Counted from the stretch's first letter, positions 1 to 12,594 are shown. The stretch is DNA of 64,000 nt from Euglena gracilis (GCA_039621445.1 CP154955.1:15002465-15066464), one strand, 5' to 3'. Notes: generated by a model from the sequence alone, not told the origin. Numbers and translations: made by a program.

Positions 1-6
1 TGTCAC

Positions 7-9
<3 letters not shown>

Positions 10-69
<60 letters not shown>

Positions 70-83
70 ACACCACACCTACA
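10..83. repeat. (CA)n microsatellite
   Basis: Near-perfect CA dinucleotide run at the left edge, followed to 200 by degenerate CACG/CACA repeats. It lies just past the last visible CFAP410 exon. Confidence 0.95.
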
Positions 84-194
84 CACAGACAAACACAACA
101 CACCTAAGCACAGACACAGACACAGACGCACGCACGCACGCACGCTCGAACCACGCACGCACGCACACAGGCACACATGCATCCACACACACAC

Positions 195-2948
195 ATGAAG
201 GAATAGAATGGTGGAGGCTCTCCTCATTCAGCTCGTTGAGGAGGGACAGCACCGCCGTCATGATGTTCTTCTGCGAGCTGGAGGATCGTGCGTTGCGGGG
301 CGGCGGTGCGGCCGCCCGGTTCCCTACATCGCCCTCCCAAACGTGTGTCGCCGGGACTGTCAGCCGGGAAGGAATTTTTGGGCACGCCCTCAAAAGAAAC
401 GCTGGCTGAAAGGTGCCAAGATGGAAACCCTCCCATTTTGGGTACATGCCCTCCTCCCCTCAAGAACTGCCACCCGAGAAACTCCGGGTCCTGAAAACTT
501 CGTACGTTCTGGCCTTCCCTGCCAAGCCCAATGAACACTCAAATGACAACCTGGACGGTCCGGCCCGGGGGATGTCAATTGGGCATTTGTGTTGTTCTAA
601 ACAGTGGTACACTCGGGACACCCCCTGTTCATTGGGCAAGGGGGTTCAAAAGACATGGGAGGGAGTACAGTTACAGGGCGGCCAATACCGATGACCCTAA
701 TCTTGCCTTTCCTGGAGGGTCTTTGCAATGAAACTGAATAGACGTCGAACAGGGTCTAGGAACCCTGAAAACTTCATCCAATCACAATTTGGCTGGCGCC
801 AGCGACTCCAGGCTTCCGTTTCAATTTCAGTTTTTGTGAGCAAGGTGAAGCTGAAGATGAATCGGAGCAGCCCTCAATGATGTGGCCCCAGCTCAGGTTC
901 GCATACGCCACACACGCATACCCCACGCATACGCATACCCCCCCCACACACACACATAAATCTGGAAAGGAACATGAAAAGGTGTATGCGTGGGGACCTT
1001 TCAGGAATACCGCTGCAAAAGGGAGCACAATGGACGTGGGTTACTGGTGGTGGTTGGGGTGGAGGCTATGTACAGGGGAGGCTTGTGTCTACATCCGTGC
1101 CTTGGGGCTGGGGGGGGGGTCGTCATGCCATCCCCCTGGGGAAGAAAACCAGGAAACAATACTATTTTTTCTGTTGTTTGTTCCAATAACCCCCCTGTGC
1201 TCACCAACCAAGGACACTTTATACGGTGCAGAACATTAGACGCTTTTTGTGGCTGCAAAAAAAACTGGACTTTTTTGTCTGTGTCAAATTCGACCAGAAA
1301 TTCCGCAGCCAGCCAACCCAGATCTTCCAACTCCATGGGGCAGGTGGTCAGTCAGGAGACCTGGGCATTCAGAACCCCTTTTCCTTGCCAGCGGCGGCCC
1401 AAGTTTGAATCCCACCATCATGCAGGGTAAATGACGACATGGTTGGGGAACGCCCTCCACTTTCCCTGACCGGGCCGTTTCAATTAAATGACTATCTTTT
1501 CGCCGAACCCCATGTGCCAACTCGAATCATGTTACGGGGAAGGAAGAGGACTGATGCATGCCGAGACCATGTGCCGTGCCAACCATCCTGGGTCTTGTTT
1601 GTTGTTTAACCAATACTAAATTAAATCAATTATGAAAAATCGCCTCAATGGAGATGGCAGAAATTTCCTAATATTAATACATAGATGACCTTAGATTGAA
1701 ACATCTAAACTCTATATCTAAAGAGAGATAAGAACATCAAAGAGAGATAACTGATAAACAGATGATGTGGCGTGCTTGTTGGTAAACTATGGTGCGGGGG
1801 TGTGCAACGCCTTCCTTGTGAGGGAACCCCTGGGAGCGTGCTTCACGCCCCTGGTTCGCAAGGTTCGCGGACCCCCTCCCCCCACCCCCACTGGCCGTCC
1901 CCTGGCTGGGCGGACCGGGGCGGCGGGGCGGCCTCCGGCTGGTACTTCGCCCGGACGTGGTCCACCACCTCCTGCGGGGCCACCGGGGCGCGCTGCCTCG
2001 CCAAGCGGGGCGGCTGACGACCCAGCCGGGGGGGGGGGGGGGATCCTTAAAGACCCCCCCGGGGCCCAGCCGGCCGGTGGGAAAGAGGTTCTGGCTGGTT
2101 GGACCCCCCTGGGGGGGGGTGTGGGGTGCTGTGGGTGTGTGTGGGTGTGGGGGGTGCGGGGGTAGTGTGGGGGTGTGCAGGGGGGGGCTGGCTTGAGAAA
2201 ATCCCTGGCCCGGGGAAGGGGGGAGCCAACCGTGGCGGCGGCAGTGCCGGTTAATAAACGGCTGTGGCAACGATTGCCTATCGCGGCCGAAACCGTGGGA
2301 GACCGGAGACCGGGGGGGGGGGATGGCAACCAAGCTGCACCGCACACTGTTTACGTGGGGATGGAGGTCTGCTGGCATCGGCAGCGGAGGGTTGTGGGGA
2401 AAAAACTCCACAATGAAAATCGTTAGGGCCGGGTCAACGGCAGTCAATGCCATGCCCGGTTCCCTGGAGACGAAACCAACGGAATGGCCGTTGGATGCCG
2501 GCCACCCGAACCCTGCAGCTGTCCCTGGCCACTCACCACACAAGCTGGGCCAGAAGCGAAGTTAGCGCCGGCCAAAACAGGCAAGAAGCCTTAGTGCAAC
2601 TAGGGGGGGGGGGCAGCAGGGGACAGGCATTTGTTTCTTGAGTCGTCTTTGCCTGGCAGGTGCGTCACATTTTCCGAAAGCACCCCACCCCTGCCCCCCA
2701 CCAACCCACCTCTGCACTGCTAAGAGTGCCAGGGGCCTGATGGCAGGATGGCCCTGCGGGCCGCCCCGGGCTCCACGGGTCGCACCATGGCGCTCACCTC
2801 GTCCTCCGACAGCTGGTGGGCGGCCTGGCGCTCCTGGGGGCTGACATCCACGTTGTCCCCGGCCAGCCGCCGTTTGGGATGGTGTCTGCTCACCATCTGT
2901 GATTGGGGCAGGGACAGCAAACGAGCGAGCAAGCAGGCACGCACACAT

Positions 2949-2980
<32 letters not shown>

Positions 2981-5249
2981 CGCGCACACACACACTGCAC
3001 TCACGCGCGCGCACACAACACACTCACACACAAGCACCTATAGTTGACACCCCGATTTTTGTCATTTTCGGCCATTTTCGGCCATTTTCGGCCATGTTCG
3101 GCCATTTTCGGCCATTTTCGGCCATTTTCGGCCATTTTCGGCCATTTATTCCTATAGGTGGGGGGTAAAATTACCTTAAAATCCTTTCATACCAACAATG
3201 CATTTGATCATTCATGCAACGTGAAAGTAGTTGTGAGCAACAAATCAAGCCAACACATCCAAAGAGGTCCGTTTGGAATGGGTGCTCAGGGATTAAAGAG
3301 GTCAAAAAAAAATTGGTTGCAATATCGTGAAAAATCTAAATGGCACAAATCCATCACTTCAAAGAAGCCTTGATGTTAAATTTCATCTGTCATGATGAGA
3401 TGATCATCCGTCTGGATGTGGCGAAGTTGGAAGAAAATGCGCTCGGCTTGAGCTCAGAGCAAAAGCAAGCAAACATGTGATCAGCACATAATGTTGAAAT
3501 ATTGACATCAAATGCGCTCACCCAATTGCCCAATTTCTGCAGCATATACATCTTGTCCAGCATCTGCATCTTGTTCAGTATCTGCATCCATTTTTTCTGT
3601 TGGAGAGGACCGGGGGAATGGGAGGGCAGGGAGGAGGGGAGGAGAGGGAGAGCACCTGGCCGGGTTTGGGGAGAGGCTCCGCACGGGATGCTCGCCCACC
3701 CGCAACCGGCCGGGCCTGCGGGGCTCGGGATACCAGCCCGAATCAGCCGGGGTTCGGGACACCTGTTCCTCCGCGCGGCATGGGCCTCCTTGTTGGCGTT
3801 GTTGGTGTTGCTTGGGCTGCACCAGCTGCTACGATGATGCCGATGGTGGTGGCAACTGCACCGCCTCCGCGTAGGTTGGGGGCGAGGGCGATGAGCTGGT
3901 GGGGTGTATGTGGGCGGGAGGCGGACTGCTTGGCTTCCTCTGCCGCGATGAACGACTCCGCCGCCGGCGGTTTGGACCCTCAGATGGGTCCCGAGAATGG
4001 TGTTGATGTCCTTGCTCGGGATCAGCAGCTGCATAGATGGTCAGCCGCAAGCCGTTGAGCTGCTCCTGAATGATGTGTAGAGTGTCAAGCAGCGTGTGTA
4101 GGGAGGGGGTGGTTGGGGAAGGGAGAAGAGGGGCAGAGGCATCGGGAGAAACAGAGAAGGTGCGCTGCGCACTCCCAGTGCAGGAGGATCTAATGGGTTT
4201 CATGGCTTCGGGTTTCGGGCTTCGGGTCCTTGGTCTTCTTGGGGAGGGGCTACCGAGAGGGAGGGGCGGTGGGGCCCCGGAGAGCTGTGGGGGCGGTTGC
4301 CAGTCCAGCGGCAGGGAATGTGGGACCGGGAGTGGGAGTGGGACCGGGAAGAGGGAGTAGGGGAGTAAATGCGGGCTCCGACAGGTGGTAATCCATGGCA
4401 TCTTGTCCAATATCTGCAACCATTGCATCTTGTCGAATATCTCCATTCAATTCGTCTTGTCCAATATTTGTGTCTTGCCTAATGTCTTCATCCATTGGCT
4501 CCCAACCTACCACAAAAACCCAAAAAATGACCACAAAAAGCCCAGAATTGTCCACAAAAAGTCCCCAAAAGCACACAAAATGACCTAAAATGGCTTGAAA
4601 TAACCAAAAATTGCCCAAAAACGCCAACAATGTCCACAAAAAAAAGTGAAAAATAACCCAAATCACCAAAATGGCGCAAAATGGCCGGAAATGTCATACA
4701 ATGAGCTCATATTGATCAAATTAGCACAATATTTGCCAAATCAGTGCAACATACCCCAAATCAGCAAAAATTGATCCAAAAATGGCCAGAATGGGCGTAA
4801 TACTGGAGATTCGTGGAGAAATTGTCCCAAAAATGGATTTTATTCTTCAAAAAATACAAAAAAAATCGCCCTGCCAGCATCGCCCTTGTCACCCAAATTT
4901 TCTGAAATGTCATCAAAGCCCAAATAACCTTTTCGGAGGTGGTTCTTTGAGCAGCATGTGTTGTCACACACACAGCACAAACGCACGCACACACACACAC
5001 ACACACAACACACACACACACACACACACAACACACACACACACACACACACACAACACACACACACACACAAGCAACACAAACACACACACAAACACAC
5101 ACACACATACACACACACACACACACAAGCAACACAAACACACACACACACACACACAAAAACACACACACACACACAGCACACAGACACAGACACACAC
5201 ACACACACACACACAAAAACACACACACACACACAGCACACAGACACAG

Positions 5250-5284
<35 letters not shown>

Positions 5285-8200
5285 CACACAAGGTGGCACA
5301 CTGACAGCTGCATTTGTCAAAAGGAAATGGCAACTCTTCCTGAGGGGCTTGGCCCAAAACTCCACAGAGAGGTGAAACATCGCTTCTATTTTGGGGATGC
5401 GCCAAAAAAATGGGTTGCCTTCTTCCGGTTGTGGTCAGCAGTGTAAGATAAAATCTGAAAACTTTTTGGGGAACCATATTTCCTCGAAACAAGAACAAAC
5501 CAAATGGCAAAGCGGATGAAAAATCGGCAAAACATTGGCTGACTGCGGACCTTTGGGGAGCCAATCCTGATGGCCCCGCCCGTATGGAGCGTTCGTTCAA
5601 AACCTCAGCGGAACCCACCTCCGGGGCCACAATTGGCTAAGCGGAAGGGGAAGAGTGGAGGGCAGCCAGAAAGGGCGGCCGGGCAGAGCTTTTCCAGCTG
5701 GGGCAGGTGCCAGATGACGAAGAGGCGGTACGACGGCGTGTCGGCGCACGGGTTGCTGGCGGCCCCCGGGGCTGTTGGGCCAGCTCACCACCAATGCCGA
5801 CACCCGCCGGGCGCTGAAACGATACAATGGCGGTGGGAGGGTTGGAGGGGGGACAGCGTTGGGTTGCTTTGCCCACCACGCCAATCAGAGTCCAACCCCC
5901 AAATTAAGGCTCCCCAAAGAGACCCCCAAATTTCAGACCAGCTCCTGGTACAAAAAATACACCAAACCCTCTTCTATTTTGGCACAAAAATGATGAAAAA
6001 TGTGATATCTTGGTACATTTAAGGTTCAAAAAATATGTGAAAATGGTGTTTCTGACTCTGGGAAAATGATTTTTTTTTCAGGGGCCGGGTCAGTCAAGGA
6101 AGAATACAAAAATTTTGGGCATTTACTTCTCATTGTGTGCCCAACTGGGTCCCAAACCTCGGGGGGGGGATGACTCAAAATTCCCAATCATTTTGCACAG
6201 CACCTGATGGCTGGGGGGGGGGGGAGGGGCAGGGCCACCACCATTGCCATTGTGCCCGAGGGGCCGGCCGTCGCACAGCCACAGGATCTTCAGGCTGCGG
6301 AGCTTCTTCAGGTACCGCACCTCGTTCAGGTCCTCCACCTCGTTCTTGCGCAGGTACAGCTCCTGCAGCTTGAGGCACGCCGCGAAGTCCTTCAGGCTCG
6401 AGATCTTGTTGACGCTGCGGGCGGGGGCGCACTCCCCCCCCCGCAGGACGATTGAGGGGCGGGAGTCCAACGTTCAACGTGGGGGAAGGGTGGGGGGGTT
6501 TGGGGGCAGGATTCTTTCTACCAACCCAATGGGGGGAGGGGGACGTGTGCTGTGGGGGTTCAATGCCAGGGCAAATGGAGAGGGGGGGGCATCAGCCCCC
6601 CCCCCCCGGTGCAGCGGGGGACACCCTCCACCCGCCGGGGGACCAAACTCTGGCGCCTGCCCACACCTGGGGTCGGTTTTGGGTCCGCCCCAGCCGCCCA
6701 GCCAATTTTCCCTTCATCGTGGCCACTTTCGCCCCCCCCCCCCCGGCGCCTTCAGCACCGGCGTGTGTGCTTCAACATTACCCACCCGAAACCCAACCCC
6801 CTGGGGCAGGGTTTGAAAATGCCCTGCCCCCCCCCCCACCCATGGCATCCCTGGTTCGCACCCTCCCCCGGGGAATTCCTTCCTTCTTACTGTCATAGGA
6901 AAAAATAACATCCGGAAAAAATAACATCTAAGCCGCTTTTAGATGTTATTTAGTCAGATGTTATTTTTTCTTCATTTGCTCCAGAAATAAGTCGAAAATA
7001 GATAAGATGTATAAAGTGGATAGGATGTGGGATGAAGAACACGAACGACTGTGACAATCATTACCAAAGGACGAGGCTGTCCATCAAGCTTGCATTCAAT
7101 CCTTGCCTTTTTGAAGTAAAGAATGTACCGTTTCATGGGTTATGCTCTGGATACTCTCATCTATTTGTTTGTGTTGGGATCACCCAGTTATTGCAATATA
7201 TGCCCGACCCCCCCTCCTGGACCGGGGGGGAGTCCGACCCTCCCACCTGCCTTAAGCCCACACTGGTCAAGTGTGGGGTGTGTGGGGGGCATTTATGGCC
7301 AGTCCCCCCCCCCCAGGACCCTGTCCTGTGGGGGTCCTGGGGGGGAAACTGGAAATGACTCGTGGGGGGGTGTAGGTAAATGTCTGGTGTGCGCTCCAGT
7401 TTTTTTTGTAATGCCTTGCACTCCCTCCACCTAAACAATGGCGCAGTCCGGGTGACTGAAGCGCTGGAACTAGATAACCTTTAAGTGCCTTTTGACAAGC
7501 CTCTCTGGATGCTATTTATTCAGATGTAATTTTTTCCAGATGTTATTTTTTCCGGATGTTTTTTTTGATATTTTTTCCTATGACAGTAAAGAAAAATCGG
7601 AGTGTGGTCACATTAGGGGGGACATTGTTTTTCGAAAGACTTTGGTGGTGGGGCGTCAATGTTTGCCAGAACCTAAAAAAACCACACCAAAAGATTTAAA
7701 CAGTGGCAATTGTTCGGCTTGCAGCAAATTTGCACCGATTCAAGAAATAGAGAGTTTCACAAACATGTTCTGAGGAATCTTCCCAAAATACTGAGCCTTC
7801 GTTTCTATGTGCTGGCAGAAACTCAACACCCTCAGAGGTGACTATGTTGCTTGGGGGGGTCTGTACTGTCCGATATCTCGGAAACATTGACCTTGCTACA
7901 TAACGTTTCGCCACTGGTGGCGCCACCACTGGTGAGCCAATCTCTGAACGTTCTTTCACTTGCTCAACTACAGAATCGGTGGGATACAGGTCAGGGTGTT
8001 TTCTTTCTTCCAAAAAAATGAAATGGGAACAGAAGAAAAATAAGTCCATTTTTTTTATGGATATAATGCCAAAGCAGGTGGGGGGGGTGACTTCAACGCT
8101 CAGTCGCCAAACCACAAATCCAATGAACACAAGCAGGCCCCCGGCCCAGGGACAGGACCTCCACGTTGGGCATCTCGTGGAGGAGGGACACGTCCTGCAG

Positions 8201-8296
8201 GTCGTTGCCCCAGAGGTTCAGGTTCTTGACGTGCTTCAGGTGGTCCACCCGCGTCTTCTGCAGCACCGTGTTCTCCGACAGCGCCACGCCCGACAT
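195..8296 (-). CDS. CFAP410: CFAP410 (C21orf2)-like leucine-rich-repeat ciliary protein; six exons, 3' end near or beyond the left edge
   Basis: Exons in order: 8296-8147, 6416-6270, 5754-5686, 2857-2798, 2013-1916, about 277-195. The ATG at 8296 opens MSGVALSENTVLQKT. Exon 1 gives leucine-rich repeats (HVKNLNLWGNDLQDV, PNVEVLSL). Exon 2 continues with SVNKISSLKDF, LQELYLRKNEVEDL and LKILWLCD. Exon 3 is the LRR cap (NPCADTPSYRLFVIWHLPQL, EKL) and exon 4 the typical post-LRR segment DNVDVSPQERQAA. The last exon carries KNIMTAVLSLLNELNEESL, which fits the short helical C-terminal domain of CFAP410. The family acts at basal bodies and ciliary axonemes. Exons 4-5 and 5-6 join by in-phase GT-AG introns. 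Introns 1-3 have no satisfactory GT-AG solution and have complementary ends. The LRR assignment is firm from sequence; the orthology is inferred from exon order and motifs. Intron 3 contains a repeat-bearing insert at 3.5-4.5 kb. Confidence 0.8.
2522..2611 (+). repeat. Dispersed repeat family A, copy 1 (about 90 bp)
   Basis: Begins CCTGGCCACTCACCACACA and ends GTGCAACTAGGGGG. Closely matches 19682-19770. Confidence 0.85.
2947..3040. repeat. (CA)n microsatellite
   Basis: CA run with CACGCG interruptions. Confidence 0.9.
3060..3146. repeat. 10-bp tandem repeat GCCATTTTCG
   Basis: About eight copies of a 10-bp unit, one copy with a T-to-G change (GCCATGTTCG). Confidence 0.95.
3540..3600. repeat. 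CATCTTGT(C/T)CAG-type repeats, left block
   Basis: CATCTTGTCCAGCATCTG and CATCTTGTTCAGTATCTG, the same family as the block at 4395-4500. Confidence 0.75.
3829..4446 (-). CDS. Low-complexity ORF with a TYAEAV motif, possible retroelement ORF1/gag-like remnant inside CFAP410 intron 3
   Basis: The frame is open for about 205 codons. It has a Pro-rich start, a helix-like stretch (LHTLLDTLHIIQEQLNGL), a basic Arg/Ser patch (RRRRSRSSRQRK) and then PPTYAEAVQ. SYADAV-like motifs are common in non-LTR ORF1 proteins, which is the only link to a family. Imperfect 27-bp repeats lie on both sides (3540-3600 and 4395-4500). No reverse transcriptase or zinc knuckle is visible nearby. It could equally be anonymous intron sequence. 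Confidence 0.25.
   Translation of the reverse strand: MEIFDKMQWLQILDKMPWITTCRSPHLLPYSLFPVPLPLPVPHSLPLDWQPPPQLSGAPPPLPLGSPSPRRPRTRSPKPEAMKPIRSSCTGSAQRTFSVSPDASAPLLPSPTTPSLHTLLDTLHIIQEQLNGLRLTIYAAADPEQGHQHHSRDPSEGPNRRRRSRSSRQRKPSSPPPAHIHPTSSSPSPPTYAEAVQLPPPSASS
4395..4500. repeat. 27-bp tandem repeat CATCTTGTCCAATATCTGC..., right block
   Basis: Three to four imperfect 27-bp units. On the minus strand they encode a nine-residue repeat of the form DI(G/R)QDAMVA. Confidence 0.8.
4970..5292. repeat. Compound CA-rich satellite
   Basis: About 320 bp of CA repeats with interspersed AAGCAACACAAA and GCACACAGACACAGACAC blocks, the latter duplicated. Confidence 0.95.
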
Positions 8297-11019
8297 CGTG
8301 GGGCTCTGCGACCCAGTGGCTGGGTGAGGGGGGGGGGGGCGGCGGCTTGTGGCGACTCTCGTGGGGAACTGGTGGTCGGGTCGTGTGGCGGTCGAGGTCG
8401 GCTGGTGCGGTCCGCCCCGACCGGTGGGGTAGGGGCTGGTCACAGGAGACCCCACCGGCCTTGGCTCCTGCCGCTTCGTCGTGTCGTCCGTGGGCCTTCC
8501 TGCCGGGTGGTCGGCGGTCGTGTTGAAGGTTGGGAAGGTCGGACTGGGCGGGGGGTGGGGCTGGAAAGAACACCTTTCCCGCTAATGGCACCGATTGTGT
8601 GATGTGCATGCGCAATGATGGAGCTCGTGGCAATTCTCTGACGTGGGGCATGGAGCGCAAGCCAAAAGTCAATAATTTCTCCCGTGGCTATAAAGGAATA
8701 TAAATGCACGCAGTTGCATTCGCACGCACAAAGAAGAATGAGGTGTTGGGGTGTTGGCATTCTGAGAGAGGTGGAGGGAGTAGCTGCCGTTGAACTTGAT
8801 GGAGTCACCGTACAACCGAATCAGCATGCTCGAAAAAAAAAAATAATAATAATAATAACGAAGCTTCCCACTTCTTGGGCATTCTTTGCAATAGTTGACT
8901 TGTGAGTGCAATATTTGAGGCCAAAAAACACCACAATCACATCTCCAACTGCTCAATATTGGTCCATTTCTTATCCAGAGAGAGGTAGGCTGCTTCATAG
9001 TTCCAAGTTATGGAGGTTCAAATGGCGAATGGTGTTTGCAGCATTCGTTCCACAAAACAAGCGAATCGAAGTTGTTCGATTCGAGTGTGTGAGGTGTGCA
9101 ACACCCAAAAGAAAGAACCATTCCACCAAAATGCATTTGCGTGCGGTTGATGCAAAATTTTTGTGCTACAATGATTTTTTTCTATTTGCTGGCGGGACTT
9201 TTTGAAGAATCGCAACTGACTTGCAAAAAAATACTGGCAAATCCTGACTTGTTGTTCACTGTTGCCAGCGGGGGGGGGGGGGGGGAGAAGACGCTGAGAA
9301 CACAACAAAAAAATGCTCAAATGAGAGAGAATTGGCTAAATTAGCTGTGACCATTTCAGCTGAAAATTAAATCTGATTCGTTTGAAAAAAATGAAGTGGA
9401 ACTATTTGGGAAGTTTTGAATGATGAAAAAGCATGGTGGTGGGATTCCAAAAATTCCGAAAAAGGTGATGATTTAATGAACTTTATGCATCCAACGACAA
9501 ATATATTCCCAAAATTGAAGTCAAAAATGGACTGCTGTTTTACCTTAAAACTTCTCTAAATCATATGCTCATATTAGATTCAGCTCATATTTGAAATTGG
9601 CTCCTCCACAGTGCATAGAAAGGTATGGGAGGGGGATGAAAAGCAAAAGGGAAGATAATCAATGGAAAGATGGCGATTCTCAGTCAAATTTTGTTTCCCT
9701 TCAGTTTTGCCATCAGGTCATTATATGTGAAAAAATCCCTTTGGAAAGTGCAATGAACAAAATAAAAAATAGACAGCAGGGAGAGGGGTACACACATGGA
9801 TCCTCGAAAAAAGGAGTGCATGTTTTGGACAATGAGCATTTTTCCTTGAAAAAAAAACACTTTCAGGAATTTAATTTTGATGCATTTTTTTTAGTTAAAC
9901 TTGGGAACATGCTGCTCCAAAAATACGCAATTTGTTGGCTGAAAATTCCCACAAAAAGGGCAAAAAAACCCTCAAAATTATGGTCTCGGCGGAAATGAGG
10001 TCAAAAAGCGTCTAAATTAAAAAAAATCCCAGCAGAAACATAAAAAATGTCCAGAAAAAATGCAACAAAATGGCAGCAAAAAAGGGGGGGAAGCAAATGT
10101 TGTTAAAATCTAAAAAACACAAAAAAACTACAAAAATGGACTCCACCTGCATAAAGCACACGTATATGAGAATTGAACATCAAGTCTCTATGCGGAGGGC
10201 CAAGACGGGTATGTACAAATTATATTTACACACAAACAATACCACTTTGATAAAATGAAGAGAGGGGAGAAGGTATACGGCAAGCACAGGACAGGCAGGG
10301 GAGGGGAGGAGTGCAGGAGGTGGGAGGGGGAGGGGTTGCAACCGGAGGGAGGTAGGGAAGGGAATCTGCAGGTTGTTGATTGCGTGTGTTGATGGTCTGC
10401 CCCAGCGCAGCGGCAGCCCAGTTCTGCCCTCGCCGCGAGCCAGCAGAGCTGCTGCCTCCGCCATGGCAGGGCCATCGCGGTTGGCGCGTTGACGGAGAGG
10501 CGCCCTCACCTGGCGTTGGCGAGAAGGGGGGAAATGGAGACGCCATTGGGATGGGAGAGCCAGTCATCAATGTGGTTCTGGGGAACGTCAGTGTCCTGCA
10601 AACTTGTTCGGGAAATTTGAAAAATGACGACGTCAAATGATGACATCAAAAGAAAGCGAAATGGACAACTTGCACGGTTGCACAGTTACAGATTTGTACA
10701 TGTCATTTGTCAAGAATGCGACTAAGCAATTGAATAAGAAGTCCTAAAATATGGCTTAAATTCTTCATATTTTATCTTCATAAAAATATCTTCATATTTT
10801 AAGAAAATTCCGCTAGATTTACGTCAAAAAGAATCAGAAAAAATGTGGAAAAAAATTGCAAAAAAAATAAAAAAATCAAAAGCAACACACACACAAACAA
10901 AAACCGCAAAAAAATGAATTTCGATTTTTCCAAAAATTGTTGAACATGTAAAGAGGCAACCCACATCCCCCTGCTCCCTTTCACCCCAGCCAATACCGGG
11001 GGGGGGGGTGGATGCACAC

Positions 11020-11573
11020 AGGAGGGGAGGCTGGCTGCGCAGCGGCGGCAGCGCGCCGTACGCCTGCCACTGCGCCAGGGCGGCGGTGAAATCCATGCCG
11101 GACAGCGACGGCCGGGACTCCGGGAAGAGGGCCCCCAGCAGCCCCTGGCAACGGGATGGCGGAGGCGTAAGGCAGGCGGCCAGATGCCGTGCGGACAGGT
11201 TGCGCGGCCTGTTGTGAAGAAAAAAAGAGGTGTGCCAGAGGTGTATGAGGTGTGCCGGAGGTGTATGAGGTGTGCCGGAGGTGTATGAGGTGTGCCGGAG
11301 GTGTATGGTGCTGGGGATTTTGAATGACGACCATGCCGTGACGAGGCACAAGTTTGGAGTTCATGCAACCTGCCCGTAGCTGCAGAACAGCAGATTGGGA
11401 ATATCCGTGGGGCTCACAATCCACACGCCGCACGCCTCGAGCTCCGGGGTTTCCAGCTGTAGCCTCAGGTAGAGGCGGCAGCCAGACAGGAATTGGAACC
11501 GGTTGGCCTTCGCTTGCAGCTGCGGGGCAAGGCGCACCCGTGACCCGGTGGCCAGCGATGCCCTCGACAGAGA
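11020..11573 (-). CDS. Two unassigned exons, possibly the 3' continuation of the EFHC-like gene
   Basis: Exon 11573-11370 (68 codons) follows a TTCCAG acceptor and reads SLSRASLATGSRVRLAPQL through LYLRLQLETPELEACGVWIV to FCSYGQ, then a GT donor. It joins in phase 0 to 11144-11020, which reads GLLGALFPESRPSLSGMDF and TAALAQWQAYGALPPLRS. Codon use and GC-rich third positions match the neighbouring exons. A strong GTATGT donor at 12804 in the last EFHC exon is also phase 0, so these could extend that protein; otherwise they belong to a separate gene. A further weak exon (AEAAALLARGEGRTG) may lie at about 10.40-10.50 kb. No family recognised. Confidence 0.55.
11226..11308. repeat. 20-bp tandem repeat, four copies
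   Basis: Unit GAGGTGTGCCGGAGGTGTAT. The first copy has A in place of G at one site. Each unit is itself a diverged 10-bp doublet. Confidence 0.95.
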
Positions 11574-12594
11574 CTGGAATGAGAAATCACCAACTTGGCG
11601 CCAAGCAAAGACGTTCAAAACCATGGTCTCGCAATTACGTTGAACCGTAAAGATCAGAAATTCGGTCAGCAAAGCGAGGGGCAACTTGAGATCTGTAATA
11701 AAAAGTTGCTGGGCCTCGGTTTCAAAAGCAAAAAGACACAGTCAAAATCCACCAAATTGCGTTTATTCCCAACAAAATTTGGAGGTTTCCTAGAAACCGT
11801 CAATTTCTGACCACTTCCCCAAATCCTCCAACTGTGTGTGGATATGTTAAAGCTGTGCCCGGCTCAGCTGGCTAACTGACAGAAGTGGTGGCACTGACTG
11901 GCTCTCCCCTCCTCTGGTGGGCAGCGTGCCCCTTCAGTTTAAAGCAAACCCCTCGGGGTAAAAAAAAACTAACAAAAATCAGTCAACTAAGATCTAAGAT
12001 TGTTAACCTTCATGCATCAATGTTCCTCCACCCTCTTCGGTTCCGGAAGGCCTTCTCGCTCCGCCCGCGGGGGCTGGTCCGGGCAGATTGGCGAGGCGGA
12101 TTCACCCACCTAGCCCAACCCCCACACTCTGGACACCCTCCTCACACAAAACCCTACAACCTTGTGGATTGTGGTCAGACCTTGTCAGACTTGCGGTCAA
12201 GCCTGACAAGGCCAGATGAGGACACACCGCCTTGGAGCTATGGAACCAGATGGCAGCTGCCACCAGACCAGGCAACTAACCCTTCCTTCCCTCTTGCGGG
12301 GAGAACTAATTTGCATGGAGGCACAAAACCCAGCTCATCTCCCACTTGGGGGTTGACCCTCTCCTTGTCGGGCGAAACTGAATCCCAAATTTTTCCGAGA
12401 CCCGGAAACAGCGTTAAAATAGAGGCAGCCCCTCAAGCCTTTGTCAGCTCAGTTTTCACCACTGGGGTGGGTGACCCCCTTTTTGGGGAGACACTGAGTT
12501 CCCAATTTTCGAGACCCCGAACCGCTGAAAATAGAGGAGCCCCTCCCTTTGTCACCCAGTTGTCACCCCCACTCCCCCTCCCCTGGCGTCACGG

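Noticed and set aside
7696-8130. 144-codon minus-strand ORF in CFAP410 intron 1 (contains SVVEQVKERSEIGSPVVAPP)
   Set aside because: Looks protein-like, but it lies between two exons that must join for the LRR, and its composition differs from the exons; chance or an old insert.
8093-8172. Extension of CFAP410 exon 1 through GRGPACVHW
   Set aside because: The reading frame stays open, but the LRR pattern must continue with VNKISSL in exon 2; the extra residues break it.
11226-11308. Possible CRISPR-like repeat array
   Set aside because: 20-bp units without unique spacers in a eukaryotic intron; an ordinary minisatellite.
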